From Deltaproteobacteria bacterium (lineage in GTDB: Bacteria > Desulfobacterota > Binatia > UBA9968): a stretch of DNA of 8,056 nucleotides. Position 1 is the first letter of the stretch, and each line of letters opens with the position of its first letter. A program made the position numbers and the translations under genes. Below, one piece after another: positions 1 through 6,816 of the stretch. Location: positions 1-8,056 of the forward strand of contig JACPFE010000611.1 of NCBI GenBank assembly GCA_016183145.1, given 5' to 3'. The notes beneath the pieces are model-generated. The model made no database searches. It was not told the origin of the DNA and saw only the letters and a program-made list of their open reading frames with translations.

Positions 1-1200
1 GATGACCTGCCAGATTTCATGCGCGAGTCTTGCGGTCGTCATCGGCTTTGCATCCCAGTCTTTACGAGCCGCTTCAAACCACTCCGCTCTGAGCTGGTTA
101 TGGGTCATTCGGTGCCGTTCGGAACGATCCCTGATAAGCGATTCTCTGCCTTTCAAAAACTCCTGGAGGTCGTCAAGCAGCAATGGGAGAACCGCTCGAG
201 TATCTCCAAGTATCGGCAAATCCACCTCTTGGAGTCTTTCGTAGTCGTGTGACCACTTGCTTATCCCCAGATCGCCAAAGCCGATGTCAATGATTCGAGC
301 CATTGGCGAAATCATCGGCAGGTGAGCGCCCGATTCTCGATCGATTTCGAAGAACGTGTTGTAAAGGTCGCGCACATCCAAGGTAAGGATCACGTCAGCT
401 TTGCGAAGAATGTCAGAGCCCGTGAGGCACAAAGGATGGGTGTTGGGGAAGTTCAATCGGCTGTTGAGATCGACCACGGCGGCTCCGAGACTCTCCGCGA
501 GCGCGACGAGCTTGTGAAAAGAGGACGGATTTCGGCCGAGATAGTCTGTAACGATCACTGGATTTTCAGCTCGAGCCAGCATTTCAGCGGCGCGACGAAT
601 GCTCGGCAGGTCTCCTTGTACGGGAGCTGGCTGAAGCCTTTCCTTGTTAGGAAGCCGAATCTCACTTTGCAGCTTGGTCTCCTGAAGGGTCATTTCGAAA
701 CATACATAGACCGGACCTTGCGGTTCGGTGGTCGCTACCCGATAGGCCCGGGCAAAAGATTCCGGAATGCTGTCGATGCTGAACGGTTGATCATCCCATT
801 TAACGTAGTCGCGAACCGCGTTTCCCTGGAGCGTTGCGTTATGAACCCAATCGATAGACCTGCGCTGGGGGATAGACATCGCCCCACAACCTCCGATCAC
901 AACGATCGGCGCCCTGTCCAGGTAGGCATAATAAATTCCGAAAGTGGCGTGCAGCAAGCCGACCACATTGTGGACAATGGCCAGCATGGGCTTGCCCGTA
1001 GCCTTCGCATAGCCATGCGCGATGCCGACCGCAATCTCTTCGTGACTACAGGTGATCATTTCAGGAAGGCGGTTGCCGCCGTAGTTCACCATTGAATCAT
1101 GCAGAGCCCGGAAAGTGGAGCCGGGGTTGAGAGCCGCATACTCGATCTCATAATGCTTGAAAATGTCAACGATGAGGTCTGAGCCAAACTGAGTTTTCAT
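1..1200 (-). CDS. Thiamine-pyrophosphate-dependent enzyme (acetolactate synthase/benzoylformate decarboxylase superfamily), 3' end cut by window edge
   Basis: The minus strand from the ATG at 1198-1200 reads 400 codons to position 1 without a stop, so the C-terminus lies outside the window. Residues 1-172 look like the N-terminal TPP-binding (PYR) domain: NPGSTFRALHDS at 25-36, and CSHEEIAVGIAHGYAKATGK at 51-70, where one of the two Glu residues should be the one that activates the cofactor. PIVVIGG at 98-104 and GPVYVCFE at 162-169 are further family-like segments. Residues about 195-345 resemble the central domain (AENPVIVTDY at 211-220). The C-terminal domain that binds the diphosphate is missing, so a full protein of about 550-600 residues is expected. 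The family cleaves or forms C-C bonds next to a carbonyl, usually on 2-oxo acids. The substrate is unknown. An AAGGGG at 1211-1216 is a possible but distant ribosome site. It is the last visible gene of the same-strand series, 130 bases after the SnoaL-like gene. Confidence 0.9.
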   Translation of the reverse strand, partial: MKTQFGSDLIVDIFKHYEIEYAALNPGSTFRALHDSMVNYGGNRLPEMITCSHEEIAVGIAHGYAKATGKPMLAIVHNVVGLLHATFGIYYAYLDRAPIVVIGGCGAMSIPQRRSIDWVHNATLQGNAVRDYVKWDDQPFSIDSIPESFARAYRVATTEPQGPVYVCFEMTLQETKLQSEIRLPNKERLQPAPVQGDLPSIRRAAEMLARAENPVIVTDYLGRNPSSFHKLVALAESLGAAVVDLNSRLNFPNTHPLCLTGSDILRKADVILTLDVRDLYNTFFEIDRESGAHLPMISPMARIIDIGFGDLGISKWSHDYERLQEVDLPILGDTRAVLPLLLDDLQEFLKGRESLIRDRSERHRMTHNQLRAEWFEAARKDWDAKPMTTARLAHEIWQVI

Positions 1201-1260
1201 TTCAATGCGACCCCTTGTTCTCGCGTTACCATGTGAACGGTATAGTTAGACGAAAAGACA

Positions 1261-1286
1261 ATAACGCAAGCCAGGCACCGAACCTT
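1261..1286 (-). repeat. 26-base repeat, copy A: probable relic of a substrate-binding-protein gene start
   Basis: These 26 bases match 2782-2807 in the same orientation at 24 positions; both differences are transitions. In the other copy the sequence spans part of the ribosome site, the start codon and the first codons of the NMT1-like gene. Here, read on the minus strand, the start would be GTG and the reading frame gives V-P-G-L-R-Y-C-L-F-V before a stop, against MPSLRYLSVP in the intact gene. The surrounding bases do not match. The rest of the gap 1201-1330 holds an imperfect hairpin (arms 1278-1284 and 1295-1302) and no convincing promoter. Confidence 0.6.
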
Positions 1287-1330
1287 GAAGAAGGGGTTTC
1301 GGATATGGCAAACCTCCCGCGGACGTGAAC

Positions 1331-1783
1331 CTAGACCGTTTGGAACAGCCCCAATTGCAGAATGACTCCTAACTCGTCCCGCGTAACCCACTCCTCTATA
1401 ATCCTGTCCGCCTCGAAGCGAAAGATCGCGATGGCGTTCCAGGTCACCGTTTTGCCGGTAATGTCATAACTGCCGAGACGCGAGCGCCAGATACCGCCGC
1501 CTACTCCCCGATGAGTTAGCCGCGCCACCACGCGGTCGCCAGAGCCAAAAATGTCGTGGATCTCAGTTCCAAACTGCGAGAATGTCTCCTTGCGGTGCTC
1601 CACGACGCCGCGAACGGCATCCAGGCCGACAACGGTTCCTCCAGGGCGGTGCATCACACACTGAGGATGAAAAAGGTCCTCGATGAGTTCCACGTTGCCC
1701 TGGTCAAGCACCTTATGAAAGTAGCTCCGCACTACCTGCCTATGAACCGATTCCTGATGACTCAGTTGGATATCAATCGTCAT
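1331..1783 (-). CDS. SnoaL-like / NTF2-fold protein (ester cyclase or polyketide-cyclase-like family)
   Basis: This 150-residue protein has the size and pattern of the SnoaL-like NTF2-fold family. A helical N-terminus (VVRSYFHKVLDQGNVELIED) leads to FHPQCVMHRPGG at 38-49, then GSGDRVVARLTHRG at 80-93 and a final strand FRFEADRIIEEWVTRDELG at 121-139, which is the typical ending of ester-cyclase-like members. The fold makes a small cone-shaped pocket. Members include cyclases, isomerases, dehydratases and non-catalytic binders, so the reaction cannot be assigned. The ATG at 1783 is preferred over one 18 bases upstream because GGAG sits five bases before it, whereas the upstream ATG directly abuts its only AGG. 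No signal peptide is seen, so it should be cytoplasmic. It lies 41 bases after the binding-protein gene and is probably co-transcribed with it. Confidence 0.85.
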   Translation of the reverse strand: MTIDIQLSHQESVHRQVVRSYFHKVLDQGNVELIEDLFHPQCVMHRPGGTVVGLDAVRGVVEHRKETFSQFGTEIHDIFGSGDRVVARLTHRGVGGGIWRSRLGSYDITGKTVTWNAIAIFRFEADRIIEEWVTRDELGVILQLGLFQTV

Positions 1784-1788
1784 CTTGA

Positions 1789-1792
1789 CTCC
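1789..1792 (-). promoter_or_regulatory. Ribosome binding site deciding the start of the SnoaL-like gene
   Basis: Read on the minus strand this is GGAG, five bases before the ATG at 1781-1783. It supports that start over the in-frame ATG at 1799-1801. Confidence 0.6.
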
Positions 1793-1824
1793 ACAAAACA
1801 TCCTAGCTCGGCATATCGCCTGCG

Positions 1825-2799
1825 CTAACGCGGCGTGCTCCCCTCGCGCAAAACCTCATCGAGTAGCGTCCCATCGACCAACTGCGCGGCGCTGACCGGC
1901 CGGTCTATTTTCTGTGCGGCGCGGGCGAAATCAACCATCAGCTGGAACGCCTCCAGGCGCAGTCGCCCCTCTGGGCTCAGCAATTCCAACAACTGGTTGT
2001 AGGCCATCGTCGCGATTTCTTGATCCATGGCAAATTCGCGCATGATCATCTGAACCGTTTCCGACCTGTTCTCGCGCAGGTAGGCCATCGAACGCAGGGA
2101 TGCGCGGATAAATTTCTTGACCAGCTCGGGTTGCTTCTTCATCCGGTCCGCATGCGCCACCACCGACGTTCCGGAAACGTCGACATAGTCCCGGGTCGCG
2201 GCAAGCTTGTAGAAACCATCTTTCTCAGCACGAAAGCTATGCGGCGAGCTCAACACCGTGGCCGCGATGTTACCGGCCTTCAAAGCGGCATAGCGCTCCG
2301 GCGTGCCGCCCATAGCAAGCAGAACTACATCTCGCTCAGGATTCAATCCACCCGCGAGCAAAACTCGCCGGAGCAGCATGTCTACGAGTCCTCCGGGGTT
2401 AAGCGAACCGATGGCCTGACCCCTGAGTTGCGCGATACTGCGATATTTGGGCTGAGCGAACAGCATCTGGTCGACATGCGAGTTGTAACTGCAAACGATC
2501 CTGAGCGGCGCGCCGGCGACGAAGGCGGTGACGGCCGTGGTGGTGCTCGTGCCGAAGTCGGCATCGCCAGTAAACACCGCTTTTATGTCGAGTCCGCCGC
2601 GCATATAGACAAGACTCACGTTGAGACCTTGCTGTTGAAAGAAGCCTTTCCGCCGGGCTGTATCCAAGATCGGAAAGCTCGTGATTGACTTGCTCGGATA
2701 GCTGACGACGACGTTTTGCAAAGCCGGCCCCTGCGCCGTGGCGAGATTTAGGCATGTGAAAATGAACAAGGGAACTGAGAGATAACGCAAGCTAGGCAT
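1825..2799 (-). CDS. NMT1/NitT-TauT-type ABC transporter substrate-binding protein
   Basis: This is a 324-residue periplasmic binding protein of the NMT1/THI5-like (SsuA/TauA-type) fold. Residues 1-22 form a signal peptide: a short basic start, hydrophobic core LSVPLFIFTCLNLA and probable cleavage after ATA. The mature part shows family features: ILDTARRKGFFQQQGLNVSL at 44-63, a GDADFGTS turn at 78-85, the LRGQAIG hinge at 125-131, and KKQPELVKKFIRASLRSMAY at 221-240. The ligand should be a small organic compound, identity unknown. The frame extends upstream to a TTG at 2835, but the ATG at 2799 is chosen because AGAAGG lies four bases before it and the signal peptide then starts at residue 1. 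It is clearly diverged from the neighbouring binding protein at 3011-4018. No permease or ATPase gene is in the window. Confidence 0.88.
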   Translation of the reverse strand: MPSLRYLSVPLFIFTCLNLATAQGPALQNVVVSYPSKSITSFPILDTARRKGFFQQQGLNVSLVYMRGGLDIKAVFTGDADFGTSTTTAVTAFVAGAPLRIVCSYNSHVDQMLFAQPKYRSIAQLRGQAIGSLNPGGLVDMLLRRVLLAGGLNPERDVVLLAMGGTPERYAALKAGNIAATVLSSPHSFRAEKDGFYKLAATRDYVDVSGTSVVAHADRMKKQPELVKKFIRASLRSMAYLRENRSETVQMIMREFAMDQEIATMAYNQLLELLSPEGRLRLEAFQLMVDFARAAQKIDRPVSAAQLVDGTLLDEVLREGSTPR

Positions 2800-2807
2800 C
2801 GAACCTT
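2782..2807 (-). repeat. 26-base repeat, copy B: start region of the NMT1-like gene
   Basis: This copy covers the ATG (2797-2799), the first five codons after it and part of the AGAAGG ribosome site (2804-2809) of the 1825-2799 gene. It matches 1261-1286 at 24 of 26 positions in the same orientation. Confidence 0.6.
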
Positions 2808-2959
2808 CTGGCTCTCCCTTGAGCTTAGAGCACAACCATGGTCACGTCTGTTGATTCTTAATTTTTGCTTCCAACCATCCCAACCACTTTGCCTGAGACA
2901 GAGTCAGGTCGGTCCCGCGTTTGACGCGATTGCATTTCCAATCCAGCCAAATGACGGCG

Positions 2960-2977
2960 CCACGGGCTTGCCCGTGG
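2960..2977. repeat. Perfect short palindrome in the gap between the two binding-protein genes
   Basis: CCACGGGCTTGCCCGTGG forms an 8-bp GC-rich stem around a TT centre. It lies about 33 bases past the stop codon of the 3011-4018 gene. No T-run follows on either strand, so it is not a standard intrinsic terminator. It resembles short palindromic repeat units of environmental bacteria and could stabilise the upstream mRNA end. The rest of 2800-3010 holds two weaker hairpins (2892-2908 and 2916-2928) and no convincing gene. Confidence 0.6.
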
Positions 2978-3010
2978 GATTCCACCAATCCGATTTCTCT
3001 TTTGCGCCCC

Positions 3011-4018
3011 TTACCTCCGGTAAAGCCCTCTGACAAAGCCGGAGTCCTCAAGCTCTTTGAGAAGGCTGTTGTCGATGAATTTTTCCGGCATGACATTTTT
3101 CAACGTCTCTTTGGGAAATACTTCCAGAATGGCCTGCACCGACTCTTTCCGCACATATGGAAGCTCCTCCCAGACGTTGGCGTGAGAAGGATAAGAACTC
3201 CGCGCCGCCTCCGGAGCTACTTTCAGGCGCTTTACGATGGAGGCAACGGCAAGCTCGGGTCTCTCTTTAGCGACCTGGATGCCCGCTACATAACCCTTTA
3301 GAAAGCTCAACACCGTTTGTCGGCGGCTGAGGAGAAACGCGCGTTGGACCTCGATAGCACCTTGTAGGAAGGGGATTTTCAAAGTCGAGAGATCCACCAG
3401 TTCGCGAAAGCCCGGTCTGGGAGCTGAGGCTAGGGCGGCATCGACCAGGCCTTTGTCCAGCGACGCAAAGATTTCCGGCAGGCCACCATGGTAGAGATAT
3501 TTTACATCCTGATCGTTAATGCCCACGGTTCGTAACGCGATGCGAGCAATCGTGTGGGTCGCAGAGCCGGCGCGGCTTACCCCAAGGGTCTTTCCTCGAA
3601 GCTCTGCCAGTGTTCTAACTGGAGAATCTTTCTTGGCCCAGATCGATATCACTGTGAAATTCGGCTTGGCGGCGACGAAAACAAGATCGCTCCCGCCAAG
3701 GTTGGCGGCGACGGTCGAGGAGCCGCTAAAACCGCCAAACTCCACCGATCCGCTCACCAAGGCCTGAACCGGAGTTGCGCCGCGCGCAAGAATCACCCTG
3801 ACATCGAGTCCATGCTTATCGAAAAGACCCTGGTCCTCCGCTACCCAGATGGGAGTGTTGGTTAACGTCAACGCCTCATAGATGAAACCGACGGAGATCT
3901 TTTTCTCCAGAGGATTTCTTGTCTGGCTATAGGCAAGATACGGAGCAAGTAAAAAGACTACCAGAACGGTTAGTGCGGTTCCTTGTACTATGCTTGAGAG
4001 CTTTCGCAGCTTGCGCAT
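3011..4018 (-). CDS. NMT1/NitT-TauT-type ABC transporter substrate-binding protein (second, diverged copy)
   Basis: This 335-residue protein begins with a signal peptide: basic MRKLRKL, then hydrophobic ALTVLVVFLLAPYLAY at 15-30, with cleavage probable near SQ at 31-32. The mature part follows the NMT1/SsuA-like plan: ISVGFIYEALTLTNTPIWVA at 41-60, EDQGLFDKHGLDVRVI at 61-76, GSVEFGGFSGSS at 90-101, LAELRGKTLGVSRAGSATH at 137-155 and a helical C-terminal lobe. Such proteins deliver a small organic ligand to a NitT/TauT-type ABC importer, which is not in the window. The ligand is unknown. The ATG at 4018 is preceded by a weak GGAAAA. A TAGAAT at 4033-4038 resembles a -10 box but lacks a convincing -35 partner. 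A palindromic element separates it from the molybdoenzyme gene upstream, so the two genes may be only partly coupled. Confidence 0.9.
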   Translation of the reverse strand: MRKLRKLSSIVQGTALTVLVVFLLAPYLAYSQTRNPLEKKISVGFIYEALTLTNTPIWVAEDQGLFDKHGLDVRVILARGATPVQALVSGSVEFGGFSGSSTVAANLGGSDLVFVAAKPNFTVISIWAKKDSPVRTLAELRGKTLGVSRAGSATHTIARIALRTVGINDQDVKYLYHGGLPEIFASLDKGLVDAALASAPRPGFRELVDLSTLKIPFLQGAIEVQRAFLLSRRQTVLSFLKGYVAGIQVAKERPELAVASIVKRLKVAPEAARSSYPSHANVWEELPYVRKESVQAILEVFPKETLKNVMPEKFIDNSLLKELEDSGFVRGLYRR

Positions 4019-4061
4019 ATTTTCCAGTGGCTATTCTAAACGTATCGAACCACAATAGAAC

Positions 4062-4149
4062 TCACCGCGGAGGCGCGGAGGGCACGGAGTAAAAAGTTCT
4101 TTTGTCAAAAGATACTCCGAACTCTGCGAACTCCGCGTCTCTGCGGTGA
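4062..4149. repeat. Long imperfect inverted repeat (MITE- or REP-like hairpin element)
   Basis: Outer arms 4062-4080 and 4131-4149 pair at 17 of 19 positions; both mismatches are transitions. A second pair of arms, CGGAGTA at 4085-4091 and TACTCCG at 4113-4119, is perfect, with an A/T-rich centre between them. The right side carries about a dozen extra bases (4120-4130) that look like an internal duplication. Sequences of this CACCGC-GAGGCGCGGAG type are scattered through many environmental bacterial genomes. No transposase is present. It fills much of the gap 4019-4211 and could act as an mRNA-stabilising or weak terminating structure. Confidence 0.75.
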
Positions 4150-4211
4150 AATACTGCTTTGGTTGCGGCGTACCAGCGCCGTGAGCGTTTGTGCCTTGTG
4201 GTCACGCCCAT

Positions 4212-6611
4212 CTACGCCCCATGAATTCTGCAAGGCACGCCGCGCAAAGTGACGCCTCCCGTGGAGGGATCATAGTCCGGTCCGCTGGGCGTCAGCATGT
4301 TGAGGTTGCTGCCGCTCCAGCCGTAGCCGGACTCGGCCTGCTCGGGGAACCACCAGCCGAACGCTGCGACCACCACGCGGGGGTCCAGACTGCGATTGAA
4401 GGACAGCCGCTGCTTGATCTTGCCTTCCTTGGTTTCGATGGTGACCCACTTGCCTTCTTCGAGCCCATATTTTTTCGCGGTGTCCGGATGCAGCTCCACG
4501 ATCGGGTCCGGCCGGATGATGCGCACCGAGGCGACGCCCTTGAAGCCGCTCAGCATATAGGCTTCCTCTTTAGCGTTGGTGAGCAGCAGCGGATAGTCCT
4601 CGGGAATTTCAGGCGTGAGGCGCAGCTCCTCCCATAGCGGCATCGGCGCATAGCCGATTTTTTCGACCCGCTCGGAGTAGATCTCGATCTTTTTCGACGG
4701 CGTCTTGTAGTCGTGCCGGCGGTATTCGCGCTTGGCGCGCAGGGTCCTTTGCTCCTTGAATTTTTCGTAGCCCATGCCGCTGGGTTTAAGCATCTCATCC
4801 AGGGCCTCATGGTCGTCCTGCCAGAAATCCTCGGCGAGGCCGAGCCGCTTGGCGAGCTCGTTGATGATCTTGGTGTCCGGCCAGCATTCGCCGGGCGGAT
4901 CGACGAGCTTGGGATGAGCGCGAATCTCTTCATACCATCCCGGCCAATATCCCAGTTCCTCGTGCTCCATCGCCCAGGCGGCGGGCAGCACGATATCCGC
5001 CAGCGCCGCCGTCGGGGTCATGAACAGTTCCGAGATCACGATAAATTCGAGCTTCATCAACGCCCGGTAGGTCTCCTTCGAATTGGGCCAGCTCACCACG
5101 GGATTGGAGAGAACGAACATCGCCGCCTTGACCGGGCAAGGGTCCTCCTCGAGGATCGCCCGCGTCAGCACATGCGGCGGGATGAAGGCGGCGCGCTGCG
5201 CGAACTTGAATCTCTTGCCGAGAATCTTCTCCGCTCTCCTCGGGTATTTTTGCAGCAGGAAAAAGTTTCCCGGCCTGGTATAGGGCGGAGCGGTGAGCAC
5301 CACGTCGCCGCCGGGCACGTTCACGTTGCCGCAAATCGCTCGCATAATCGCGATGGCGCGGGTCGTCTGAAAACTATTAACCAATTGGTCGACCGCGTTG
5401 CCCGTCTGCATCGCCGCCGGTTCGGTTTGGCTATACATTCTCGCGAACTGCTCGATCTGATGGCGCGGCACCCAGGTCAACTTTTCAACCTCATCGAGCG
5501 CATAGGTAGCCACATGCGCTTGCAGCTTTTCGAAGCCGACGGTCCAGTTGGCGACGATCTGCTCGTCATAGAGCTTTTCTTCGACGATGACTTTCAGTAC
5601 TCCCGCGATGAAGGCACCGTCGCTGCCGGGCTTCAGCCTGATCCACAGATCGGCAAGTCGCGCCACGTCGGTTTTCTGAGGATCGACCGCGATCAGCTTC
5701 GCGCCGCTCTCGAGCGAGCGCTCCAGAGATTCTCTTCTAAAACCTCCGGTGGTCTGATTCATATTGCTGCCCCACATGACGATCAGGGCAGGCAAGTGTT
5801 CGTCGTCACACACGACCGGCGATCCGTAGGTAAACGTGCCGGCCATCGCCTTGGGGATACCGCATGACCAGCCGGGCGTGACCACCGTCGGGGTGCCAAA
5901 GGCGGTGGCAAGGCGCTGCGCGAACGCAAACTCCATTCCCTTGGGCTCGCCCAATCCGAACGCCACGCACTCGGGCCCGAACCGCTGCTTCACCGCGTTG
6001 AATTTTTCCGCGATGGTATCGAGCGCTTCATCCCAGGAAATCCGCTGCCACTTCCCTTCGCCGCGCGCGCCGACTCTCTTTTGCGGGTAGAGCAGCCGGT
6101 CCTTGTGCCCCATCACTTCGGGGATCGTGAAGCGCCCTTTGTTCAGCGCGCACTGCTCGGCGTAGAGCCCGCTCTCCATGTCCGGTTCCAGATCGACGAG
6201 CTTGCCGTCCTGGACAATGGCCTTCATGCTGCAGTGGCCGGCACAGAGATGGCAGAAGGTGAAAACCTCGGTGCTCGGTTTTGCTTGTTCAGCACCGAAA
6301 TTTGCCTGGCGCGCCCCTTCGTCGGGATGGATGAAAGATTCCATCGTCGGACTGAAGCCGGGATCGCCGGTGGTAAGCTTTTCCATCGTGACGATGTCCT
6401 TGCCATCGGCATCTACGGCCAGCACCAGACAGGAGTTGACGAGCTTGCCGTCCAGCGAAACGGTGCAGGCGCCGCATTCGCCGACGCTGCACCCCTCTTT
6501 GGTCTTCGCCATCCGGAAGTCTTCGACGAGCATTTCCAGGAGCGTGCGGCTTGGCTCCACTGCCATTTCCCGGACCTTGCCGTTGACCTTCAATCGAGTC
6601 GTGTATTTCAT
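4212..6611 (-). CDS. Molybdopterin oxidoreductase (DMSO reductase family) with N-terminal xanthine-oxidase-type [2Fe-2S] domain
   Basis: This 799-residue protein combines two modules. Residues 1-80 are a plant-type ferredoxin like the small subunits of xanthine oxidase and CO dehydrogenase, with Cys41, 46, 49 and 61 in the C-x4-C-x2-C-x11-C spacing. From residue 117 it is a DMSO-reductase-family catalytic subunit: a [4Fe-4S] site at Cys120, 123, 127 and 154, KWQRISWDEALDTIAEKF at 187-204, a probable molybdenum ligand Cys250 in GWSCGIPKAMAG, GNVNVPGG at 428-435, ADIVLPAAWAMEHEELGYWP at 538-557, and a C-terminal dinucleotide-binding domain from about 676. No Tat signal is seen, so it is probably cytoplasmic. 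The closest subgroups by eye are the polysulfide/thiosulfate reductase and acetylene hydratase-like enzymes; the reaction is unknown. The ATG at 6611 fits the domain start; GGGG six bases upstream is a poor ribosome site. The built-in ferredoxin may replace a separate electron-transfer subunit. Confidence 0.92.
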   Translation of the reverse strand: MKYTTRLKVNGKVREMAVEPSRTLLEMLVEDFRMAKTKEGCSVGECGACTVSLDGKLVNSCLVLAVDADGKDIVTMEKLTTGDPGFSPTMESFIHPDEGARQANFGAEQAKPSTEVFTFCHLCAGHCSMKAIVQDGKLVDLEPDMESGLYAEQCALNKGRFTIPEVMGHKDRLLYPQKRVGARGEGKWQRISWDEALDTIAEKFNAVKQRFGPECVAFGLGEPKGMEFAFAQRLATAFGTPTVVTPGWSCGIPKAMAGTFTYGSPVVCDDEHLPALIVMWGSNMNQTTGGFRRESLERSLESGAKLIAVDPQKTDVARLADLWIRLKPGSDGAFIAGVLKVIVEEKLYDEQIVANWTVGFEKLQAHVATYALDEVEKLTWVPRHQIEQFARMYSQTEPAAMQTGNAVDQLVNSFQTTRAIAIMRAICGNVNVPGGDVVLTAPPYTRPGNFFLLQKYPRRAEKILGKRFKFAQRAAFIPPHVLTRAILEEDPCPVKAAMFVLSNPVVSWPNSKETYRALMKLEFIVISELFMTPTAALADIVLPAAWAMEHEELGYWPGWYEEIRAHPKLVDPPGECWPDTKIINELAKRLGLAEDFWQDDHEALDEMLKPSGMGYEKFKEQRTLRAKREYRRHDYKTPSKKIEIYSERVEKIGYAPMPLWEELRLTPEIPEDYPLLLTNAKEEAYMLSGFKGVASVRIIRPDPIVELHPDTAKKYGLEEGKWVTIETKEGKIKQRLSFNRSLDPRVVVAAFGWWFPEQAESGYGWSGSNLNMLTPSGPDYDPSTGGVTLRGVPCRIHGA

Positions 6612-6660
6612 TCTTGCCCCGCGATCATGTTCTGGCCAGGGAAGCTAAGTGTGCGGGGTT

Positions 6661-6734
6661 CGTCATTCCCGCGAAAGCGGGAATCCAGGGAAGGGGTGGA
6701 AGCGGACTGGATGCCCGCTTGCGCGGGCATGACG
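6661..6734. repeat. Pair of inverted REP-like palindromes (BIME-like)
   Basis: Two 28-base units, 6661-6688 and 6707-6734, face each other across an 18-base spacer and match at 25 of 28 positions when one is inverted. Each is itself a hairpin: ATTCCCGCGAAAGCGGGAAT in the first and ATGCCCGCTTGCGCGGGCAT in the second. Units of this type are widespread REP-like repeats in proteobacteria and related groups. The pair lies between the CoA ligase stop and the molybdoenzyme start, within the 205-base gap 6612-6816, where it could modulate read-through or mRNA stability. No gene is convincing in this gap; a 10-base palindrome also lies at 6772-6781. Confidence 0.85.
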
Positions 6735-6816
6735 GAGAGAGGCTGGGCCTCGCAACAGGAGTGAGAGAAACGCCCATGGGCCGGACTCCAACATCTACTT
6801 ACTATTAAAGTCATTA

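Noticed and set aside
322..1095. Plus-strand open frame of about 257 codons
   Set aside because: It is antisense to the TPP enzyme gene, whose 400 uninterrupted codons carry clear family motifs; the plus-strand product shows none.
1278..1302. Possible terminator or attenuator hairpin upstream of the TPP gene
   Set aside because: The seven-pair stem has a bulged base and no T-run follows, so a terminator call is not supported.
1197..1391. Minus-strand frame of 64 codons ahead of the TPP enzyme
   Set aside because: It overlaps the SnoaL-like gene's end and has no family features or ribosome site; it partly covers the 26-base relic in a different frame.
2020..2688. Plus-strand open frame of about 222 codons
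   Set aside because: It is antisense to the NMT1-like binding protein and has no recognisable family features.
2842..3096. Minus-strand frame of 84 codons between the two binding-protein genes
   Set aside because: It overlaps the 3' end of the 3011-4018 gene in another frame, lacks a clear ribosome site and runs through the palindrome at 2960-2977.
4713..5867. Long plus-strand open frame of about 384 codons
   Set aside because: It lies wholly antisense to the conserved molybdoenzyme gene, is rich in Arg/His/Gly as expected of a shadow frame, and has no recognisable domain.
6081..6764. Plus-strand open frame of about 227 codons
   Set aside because: It is antisense to the ferredoxin part of the molybdoenzyme and ends in the translated REP repeat (FPRKRESR-type sequence), a common spurious pattern.
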